Source: Larix kaempferi
Taxonomy: Eukaryota; Streptophyta; Pinopsida; Pinales; Pinaceae
Direction: 5' to 3'
Assembly (NCBI GenBank): GCA_027924585.1
Contig: BSBM01000047.1
Span: 25,178,501 to 25,242,500, forward strand
Length of the DNA: 64,000 nt
This document shows positions 56,430 through 64,000 of this stretch, piece by piece. How positions within the stretch are numbered: the first letter of the stretch is position 1; each line of letters opens with the position of its first letter. Below the pieces are notes generated by a model. It made no database searches. It saw only the letters and a list, made by a program, of their open reading frames with translations, and was not told the DNA's origin. A program made the translations under genes and the position numbers.

Positions 56430-57800
56430 ACAATCTTGTGGCTCACCCTTGAGCCACGTCAGCTGGACATGGTGTCGATACTCATCCATCACTGTACTAT
56501 TCTTCTGAAACTGTTCTTGTTGTTTGGTCCTTGTTGTCATGTACTTCTCAAACTGATACGACAATCTCGAGCTGGTTGTCATGTACTTCTCAAACTGTTA
56601 CGGCGATCTTAAGCTTGCTGTCGTGTACTTCTCAAAATCATCCTCTAGTCTCTGGGAAGTTTGATCATCGATCTCGCCGCATCGGCTACCGCAATTCGCC
56701 GTTGTTCCAGACTGAGGAAACATTCATGAACAACGTCGAGGTGCGAGACAGGACAAATGATCTCGCACATTTGTTTCGCACTCGGGATCACTGACTACCG
56801 CGGCCAGGGGGCCTTCACCCCTGCCGTTCAGGTGGTCGCAGGGACCACGAATCTTTGAACTACCACCATGTACTTAGACATATCAGGTGAGAGCTCATCA
56901 CCGTTTCTCCCGAGTGTCTGTGTCGCTTCCTTCTCTGGTTGCTCAAGCATGCTCGTCGTTCTGGCCCACAAAGCACCTGGTGTGCTGTCGCACGAAATGA
57001 AATAGATCATTTCCACAGCCTCCTTATAATTCCTAACTTATCTAGCTTCCTTCCCCACTCGCAGCTTGGGTTTCTCTCATCTGATAGATACCTCCTTACT
57101 CAGCTAACCTCCTGTGCCTGTATTTATGCATTTTCATCGTGTCCTGGACGCCTGAATCTAAAATCATTTGTCAATCCATTCGCATAAGTTGTTGATCATG
57201 TCATCATACCGTTCTGCCGTCTCTCGGTGAGGTAGATCCGCAGCACTCATGCTCGAACTTGACCTCTTACGTGTGAAGCATCGACCATGGTCCCACCTGT
57301 TGTCATATGTGACAACCATGCGAGATGTCGACCATGTTTCCAACTTGTGTCATGCATGCCAAACGTACCCGAATCCCTCGTCGACCATGTCAATCTAAGG
57401 GTTGAATCCATCATTATATTCATGTCACTTCACCGAGTGTCGTTGGTTAACTGCATTTAACTGTCTGCATTTACTGCATATTTGTCTTTGTCATGACCCT
57501 GCAATTGTCGCGGCATGGATCCCTGACCGCGCTATCCTCATTTCTACTTGCGCATTCTGTTCCTGCTGGTGCGCCATCCTGCCACCTAGCATGCTGCATT
57601 TTTTTTCTTTCCCCAATGCGGTTAAGCATCGCGTGACTCCAGGCCCGTCTTGTAGGGATTCAACCTGCTACCATTCATTAGCTTCGGTAGCATCACTCCA
57701 TCCAACTGCTACAATTGTACTGCGCCTCCTGCAGTAATGATACTAATAACATATGGACCCAGCCAATGCATCTGTAACTTACCGGGATGCTTCATGAACT
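56430..57800 (-). pseudogene. Extra coding-like region after integrase (copy B)
   Basis: The counterpart of 4380-5640. Here 57016-56828 is open for 62 residues (SCDSTPGALWARTTSMLEQ, GRNGDELSPDMSKYMVVVQ), and 56582-56286 reads through the polypurine tract into the LTR (LTWLKGEPQDCVGG). No domain is recognised. Retention of the same reading in both copies argues for former coding. Confidence 0.45.
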
Positions 57801-58921
57801 TGCTGTCATACAACAGCACCAAGTCACCCTACTAAAACTATTTATTTTTTATATGGCGATCATGCCAATATTTTTTTTCGATCCTTCTCCACACGCTGGT
57901 GAAAACCTGCGATAAAGCTGTCTTTTTCAAGCTGTACCAGCTGCTCCAGTATTTCTTCTAATGCTGCTTCATCATTCATTCCTGTCGCTGCTGCTATGCT
58001 CAGAATCAGAAGAATGTACTCCATAGGCATAACTTCCTCTTGCCCATACACCAATTTAAACGGTGTATGTCCCGTCAATCTTTTACAGGTGGTGCGATAT
58101 GCCCACAAGACTGCTAGAATCTTCAAATCCCAGTCATCTCGATTTGTGTTACAAACCTTTGTAAGCGCATGCTCCAACACCTTGTTGAAGGCCTCCACTG
58201 TGGTATTTTCCTGTGGATGATACGGGGTACTCTTCTTATGCTGTATCTGAAGCTCTTCAGTCAATGCGCTGACTGTGCGATTGATGAAGTGACTCCCCTG
58301 ATCACTCAACAATACCTTTGGGCATCCAAACCGAGTAATGATGTTGTCAAACAAGAACCGTGATGTTGTCGCAGCAGTTCAATCTACAACAGGTGTGGCC
58401 TCCGCCCACCTTGTCAAATAATCAGTTGCAATAATGATGTACCGCGCGCCAATTCACTTCCCAGGTGGGTTTTTTGGTCCCATGAAATACACAACCCATT
58501 TATCAAATGGCTGCAATCTCACTTTAGGTATCAACGACATCTCATCCCTCCTTGATGATTTTCCAGTTCTTTGATAGACGTCGCAAGTTCGTGCATAATC
58601 TGTCGCATCGTTATGAAGAGTGGGCCACCAAATCCCTGCGCGAAGCAGCTTCCTGGAAGTAGCACAATTTCCATAGTGTCCACCAGCCACACCCGTATGT
58701 GCCCTTGCCAATATCTTCCCTTGTTCATGAGGTAGGACACAGCACCTCAAGATCTCATCTGGTCTGATTTTATAAAGTTGTCCAACGATCAACTGGAAAT
58801 CCGTGGCCTTAACCACCAACTGCTTCTTCTGACCGGTCGTAAACTCCTCTGGTGCGGTTCCCGTCGCCAAAAACTGAATTATTTCTTTGTAGTAGTCGTC
58901 AGCCACCTCGACTTTGAACAA
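57740..58921 (-). pseudogene. Gypsy copy B integrase
   Basis: Readings 58921-58454 and 58354-57860 carry the HHCC region ([11 protein letters not shown], then CDVYQR, where the second Cys is Tyr), the first core site (WVVYFMGPKNPPGK, usual Asp replaced by Tyr), LLSDQGSHFIN with Asp at 58301-58303, and TTVEAFNKVLE. Copy B thus keeps the second catalytic Asp that copy A lost but has lost the first. Confidence 0.86.
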
Positions 58922-58929
58922 TCGGGCAT

Positions 58930-60397
58930 TCGGAAACCCATCTTCAATGTTGGTTGTTTCCTCACCTATCTCAATTCATGAGAGATGATCCGACCCTGCA
59001 TTCAAGCGACCAGGCTTCACAATTACCTCAAAATCAAACTCCTAAAAGAGAAGTAGCTAGCGGCATATATTCCCCCCCAACACATGATTATTGACCAAAT
59101 ATTTCAAAGCAGAATGGTCTGTAAACATCTTGAAATGAGCCCCCAACAGGTAATGCCTAAACTTCTATAGCGCATATACCATCGCCATACCTTCCCTCTC
59201 GGTAGTCGTATAATTTCTTTCTGCAGATGACAACTTTCAACTCGCAAAAGCAATTGGGTGATCCATATCTCCTTCCCCTAGTTGCACAAGCACCACTCCC
59301 AGCACAATCGATGATGCGTCCACATGGACATGGAATTCCTTGCTCCAATCAGGAAATACCAATATCAGTGTCAAGGCCATCTTAGCCTTCAGCGTCTCGA
59401 AACTTACTTGACATTCTCGACTCCATAAGAATACATCCTTCTTTAACAACTTTTCCATAGGAGTCATGATCGCAACGTAACCACGGATAAACTTGCGATA
59501 GTACCCTATGTGCCCCAGCGTCGCTCTCAACTACTTTACATTTGTCAGAGGTGTCAAGCTCAAGTTCAACACAATCTTCACTGGGTCAACCAACAATCCT
59601 TGCTTGCAAACAATGTGACCCAACAACATCCCGAATGGTGCGCAAAAAATGCACTTCTTCAAGTTCGGTGATATATCATGCTGTCTGCATTGCTCCAGCA
59701 TCAGTTGCAGGTTTTCCAGATGGTCGCTGATCAATCCATAAACTGTCCAGTCATCCATATAAACTTGCAAAAACTTATGAATAAAATCTCAGAACGCAGC
59801 GACAACAACCCGAGAGAATATCGCAGGTGCATTCTTTAACCCAAACGGCATGACAGTGTACTGGAAACAACCCCATTCAGTCACAAACGTTGTCTTGTGG
59901 TGGTCCTCTTTTGCGATCCTAATCTGGTGATAACCAGAAAAACCATCTGTTAAGGAATACATCTCTTGACCGCCCACTCCTTCCAGGACTTCATCAGGGA
60001 ATGGCGTTGGAAATGGATCATGCATACACGCGTCATTCAACTTCCTCAGGTGGACACAAATCCGTAACTCACCTGTCTTCTTGTCTTGCACCACCATTGG
60101 ACTAATCCATTCTGATTCCTCAACTAGCTCGATTATTCCAGCGTCCAACATGTGGTCAAATTCAAATTTGACCCTTTCCTTGTGTCATGGATTCGGTCGA
60201 TACGATCACTGCCTTATCGGTTTCGCATCTGGCTTCAACGGAATCTTCATCTCCCCTAGATCTCCGAGGATTCCCTTCATTTCGAAAAACTTCATAGGGA
60301 ACAAGTCTTGGAACTCATGCAACAGGTCTATGACCTTCGCCATCATCTCTTCATCCCAGTAGTCCCCAACATTCGCAAACTTGGGGTTCTCCTCCAT
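58930..60397 (-). pseudogene. Gypsy copy B reverse transcriptase and RNase H
   Basis: Readings 60397-60206, 60151-59789, 59770-59531 and 59530-59237 show ESEWISPMVVQDKKTGELRI, LTDGFSGYHQIRI, MPFGLKNAPAIFSR and an intact YMDD loop (59750-59761), then the RNase H start HVDASSIVLGVVL. Later RNase H parts are frame-shifted between 59240 and 58930. The catalytic aspartates of RT are present, but stops prevent a full protein. Confidence 0.9.
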
Positions 60398-60439
60398 CCC
60401 AATGTTGACCTTCTTGAGCTTCAGCGGCTGACTTATCAG

Positions 60440-61165
60440 ATTGGTCGGTGCGTCAGGTGCTATGACATCCCGACTCCCTTCTGATTCCGTAATATTGATA
60501 TTCCACGGGTCATCACCATCCTATGGCCCTCCAGTAATATTATAACATTCCATCATCAACTGCATTTGACAATGCGTATGTGGATCCACGGGATATGCAA
60601 CCAAAACTACCTTCAGAATGACATTGCGGATGAGTTGCAAGGCATTATGAACATCTGGATTAGCATCTGCGAAAATGAAGGTATGCGTGAAGCAAATCGT
60701 CAACTCTAACCAGGTGGTAATCTCCCCGTGCAACTCAGCTGCGGCATACCAAGATCACGGCATTTCATCCAAAGTGTGGACAAAGGCATGGACCCATTCA
60801 TCCTTTGGTCGTGAGGCCCACAGAGTCTGACATTCAATCAGATGGCCGCCAGGGTCATTCCTCCCATCATACTTTCTAGTGTGGTATACCTCTGCATTGC
60901 TGAACCGAACCATCATCAATCGTTGACACTGCGACCACCCAGTGATTGACTTCTTATGGGTCGCCCACCAATGTGCTCGAGTATCCTTCAACGCCTCCTT
61001 CATCGCCAGCAACCGATGTGGTTCTGACACCTTGCCTTCAAATGCCACAAGAAATTCAGTCAACTCAGGCAGTCCGTCGTATACTAGCAATTCAACAGTC
61101 TCAGTTGCAACACGGCACAACGAATTTGTGATCAAACCACACTTCCTGAATGACACCTCACGCAT
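60440..61165 (-). pseudogene. Second gag-like block, copy B
   Basis: Readings 61165-60755 and 60733-60521 contain KYDGRNDPGGHLIECQTLW, FVHTLDEMP and, after a stop, a WLELTICFTHTF segment with LQLIRNVIL. It matches the copy-A block at 8215-8871 between protease and RT. Confidence 0.6.
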
Positions 61166-61318
61166 GCGATTCTTCCAGTTCTCTAATGCATCATCAGAGT
61201 CAGAAGACGTAGAGCCAAAGTTGTGCCAATCAAGTTCGTCGCCATCAGTCGGATGGATATAGTCTTCCGAAATGTTATATGTGTGATCCCATCTGCTTAA
61301 TACTTCATCCCTGACTGG

Positions 61319-61985
61319 TTAAACATACCTTCTCCCTTCAGCCGGATCCAACGGAGCTATGACTCTGAGGTCTTGGTTTTCAAAGGTCATCACCCGCTTC
61401 TTGAAATTAATGACTGACATACTGTCATTGGCCCATCCGATCCCCAACAACACAGGATAGGAGCTTCCACCATCGACGACTTCAATAACGTCAAAATCAG
61501 CATAGGTTTTCATTCCCTCAATGTCCACAACAAGGTGCAGAACTCTCCCAATTGGTGTTACTTTGGACTGATTAGCCAGTCGTAGCTGCATGGGAGACCC
61601 GTTCAACGTTGGGCTCCCCATCTTTTGCCATGCTTGCTTTGCTAAAATATTGACATCTGAGCCTAGATCCAAAATGACTAAATCTACGCCGTAGTCCCCA
61701 ATCGAGACATTCATGTGCATCTCTTTTCCTGTCTTTTTCCTTTGTAAAGAGTTCACTGCGAACTCTTTCCATCCCCTGGTCGGCCGATGCAACAGACTCT
61801 CGATATCGGCAAGAGCATCGGGATCTCTTGCCAGCGACAAGAAACTTTCAAAGAAGTTATGCAAAGTACCATACTGTCGCGATGGTCCTTGTCCTGAAGT
61901 TGAATCAAAAGCAAGGGGCATGTCGTAGATAATTGACTTACTAAGATCTCTTCCTATTGCATCACGTGCTTTAAAGAACTTATCT
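61319..61985 (-). pseudogene. Gypsy copy B protease
   Basis: The reading 61921-61319 has the active-site motif DLGS (VILDLGSDVNIL), YADFDVIEVVDG and PVLLGIGWAND, as in copy A. It ends at a TAA (RRYV then stop) where copy A continues with EPVRDE. Confidence 0.82.
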
Positions 61986-62099
61986 CACTCAGCATCAATA
62001 TCAAACTGCACCTTGTTCTTTCCATCCAGTCGGATCAGTGGATGCGGACCATCTTCCCCTGTCGTCACACCTCCGCGAGTGATAACAGCAGCAGCGGCT

Positions 62100-63193
62100 T
62101 ATTTCGTCCTTGGTTCTGCTAAAATCGTCACGACAGTTGGTCCCTGATTCTAGTTTGGAGGTGGGTTCACGTGTTGATTAACATTCTGATTTGCATTCTG
62201 ATTCTACAGCTGATTCTGGTTCTGCATCTGATTCTGATTCTGCAACTGTTCCTGATTTTGAACCTCATTTTGATTCTGAAACTGGTTTTGGTTCTGCAAC
62301 TGCGGAACATTTCCTGCCTGCCATCTTGCAATTAGCTATGGACAGTTCTCAATAGTGTGATCAATACCAAAACAATACATACACTATGTTTGCAACTATA
62401 GGCAATCTCTCTGATAGTGTCCTAATACTCCACAATTATAACATTGGGCAGGTCCATGACCTCGTCCTCCTCGACCAAAGCCTCCACCTCGTCCTCCTCA
62501 AAATCCTCCTTATTGATGATACTGCGGTTGAATAAATTGTTGCTGCAGGGGATTCGGTTGCAACTGAACAAACTGCACTGGTTGAACATACTGTGCTGAC
62601 TGAACGTACTGTGGCTACTGTGGAGCCATTTGCATCTGATTATACTATGGCTGCGGTACAAATTACATCTGTGGTTGAGGTGGCAACTGGGCCACCTGTG
62701 GCTGCGATTGCTGTACTGCACGATGGTCGTCCTTTACATAGTATGAGTCGTACATTCTTTCCTGAAGTAGGCCATATGCGCGTCAATCCTTATCTTCATG
62801 CCCAACAGACTTACATAATGTACAATACAAATTCATCGGTTTCGTGACCATCTTCTGCATGTATTGACACTCCTCATGTTGATGCCCATAAACCTGACAG
62901 ATGCGGCACCATGGCATACCTCCGCCACTCAATGGATTCGGCGCTCCTGATACTTGGTAGTTGCGGAAATATGGGCAGTTATCCCTGGTGTGTCCCTCTG
63001 CGCAACATCAAGCACACCAAACATCTTCGCGGTTCTCTTTACCCTTCTTGAGATCTTGTAATTGAATTGTCAGGTTTTCCAGTTGCATCTCGATCTGAGA
63101 CATGACGGCTGCATTCTCGCCGACAGGTGAAGCTTCTAACCTCATCGCAATCTCTAGAGCCTTGCTCTGCGTCTCAATGTTTTGTTGCATCAA
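62100..63193 (-). pseudogene. Gypsy copy B nucleocapsid, zinc knuckles and Gln/Asn-rich tract
   Basis: The same five knuckle blocks as copy A, with TGA inside the first block (63008-63010) and TGA at the last Cys of the third (62783-62785). Gln-rich and Gln/Asn-rich stretches flank the fourth and fifth blocks. Confidence 0.78.
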
Positions 63194-63241
63194 CGAGAGT
63201 TGAATATGAGGTAGTAACGTTGCGATGAACCATTCCTTATG

Positions 63242-64000
63242 CTAAACGTCGCTCATCTCAAAGCTAACCCTTTCCATTAGCGTTTTAAACCTTTGGTCAA
63301 AATCCCAAACAGTTTCATTCGGATACTGCTTGATCTCCTTCAGTTCTGTAATGTATTGCGCTTCAGACTTTGATTTTCTGAACTCTGCAATTAATCCTTT
63401 TCTAACTTCATCCAATGTCTTCTCTAGACTTCCTGTAGGAACTTGTACAAATTTCATGAACCAGTCCAGTGCGCGACCCCGAAGAGTTGTCTCCAATTGA
63501 CCTTTCTTGGCCTCATCATCCATAATCTGTTTAACAATCCACACAACTTCACATAAGAACCAGTATTTCTCTAGGTTGTCAGTTCCATTTCCATGGAACA
63601 GAGGTAACTTTGCATCTTCTCCCTCCATCCTAGGCTTCCTTCCTACAGTCATTGATCCACTAGTAATTGAATGTTGTTGACACGATGAACATGGTGGTGT
63701 CAAAGTCGTATTTCTTCCTGGTTGTGATATAGTGAGCGGAGGTGTGGGTACGTTACTGCTGGGGTTTGGTCTTTCCTCTATCCTGGGCATAGCCTAGTTA
63801 TCCTTGTTGGAACTGTGAGGTTGCTTCGTCCCATGTGGTCTTCCTCCGCGATTTTGCATTTCAATCGCAGCAGGACCTTCTCCTTTCCTCTGCCTCTTCT
63901 CTTGTCGAAACCTTGCTCCTCCCCTCATAAGACCACTCTCTTCCTCGGCTTCCTTCACAGCCTCATCGTAAATTGCACCCATCTACCCCATATCATTCCA
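63242..64000 (-). pseudogene. Gypsy copy B gag (capsid and start of N-terminal region)
   Basis: The reading 63790-63242 is the capsid domain (MPRIEERPNPSSN, LPLFHGNGTDNLEKYWF, LRGRALDWFMKFV). The reading 63982-63794 is the basic segment before it. The remaining N-terminal part lies beyond the window. Confidence 0.86.

Larger units (their letters stand above)
55620..64000 (-). mobile_element. Ty3/gypsy LTR retrotransposon, copy B (truncated by window end)
   Basis: The same element as 3573-13344, in the same orientation and at the same LINE base. The window ends within gag; by comparison with copy A about 1.3 kb more, including the primer site and 5' LTR, should follow. It keeps some residues lost in copy A (YMDD in RT and Asp in the integrase SDQG motif) but has its own stops. 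Confidence 0.92.

Noticed and set aside
1-64000. tRNA, rRNA or a host protein-coding gene
   Set aside because: No tRNA cloverleaf, rRNA segment or plausible intron-exon gene could be supported by reading the sequence.

Overview
This window looks like repeat-rich nuclear DNA of a seed plant with a very large genome. A gymnosperm such as a conifer is my best guess, from the nested, decayed Ty3/gypsy and LINE elements, plant-type tRNA primer sites and long AT-rich spacers. No host gene is recognised with confidence. Almost everything that can be named is transposable element, most of it broken by stops and frameshifts.

Layout. (1) 13-2479: a 2.5 kb LTR with 8-bp inverted ends. (2) 2480-3572 and 13345-14538: two halves of one plus-strand LINE (RT tail, zinc-binding domain, RNase H, poly(A) tail), split by (3) a complete 9.8 kb minus-strand Ty3/gypsy element at 3573-13344 with LTRs, a tRNA-Glu-type primer site and a 5-bp target duplication. 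(4) 14539-17545: spacer with a 490-bp LTR-like unit and the RNase H end of a minus-strand LINE. (5) 17546-44057: a head-to-tail array of a second, minus-strand LTR element. It has four LTRs and three internal regions, with a period of 8186-8187 bp (7004 bp in the first unit, which has a 1182-bp deletion). This element has a tRNA-Arg-type primer site and one long ORF with two zinc knuckles and an aspartic protease, but no reverse transcriptase or integrase, so it looks non-autonomous. (6) 44036-46523: a decayed, unidentified minus-strand coding region cut by the end of the array. (7) 46524-48470: spacer with short 'gggtttaacg' repeats. (8) 48480-51895: a plus-strand LINE with endonuclease and RT but no 3' end. 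(9) 52119-64000: a second copy of everything in 1 to about 11960, including the same LTR, the same LINE fragment and the same gypsy insertion at the same base.

How it fits together. The gypsy element has an autonomous layout (gag, zinc knuckles, protease, RT, RNase H, integrase) plus two oddities: a second capsid-like block between protease and RT, and an extra coding-like stretch after integrase. The array element carries only gag/protease-like functions and would need enzymes from another element. Its U3 is packed with CGAGC...GCTCG dyads, and its leader has three consecutive perfect-arm stem-loops just past the primer site. These are the most interesting non-coding structures here. The 52 kb spacing of the duplicated block suggests either a large tandem segmental duplication with the array inside the unit, or a wider family of the composite LTR-LINE-gypsy block.
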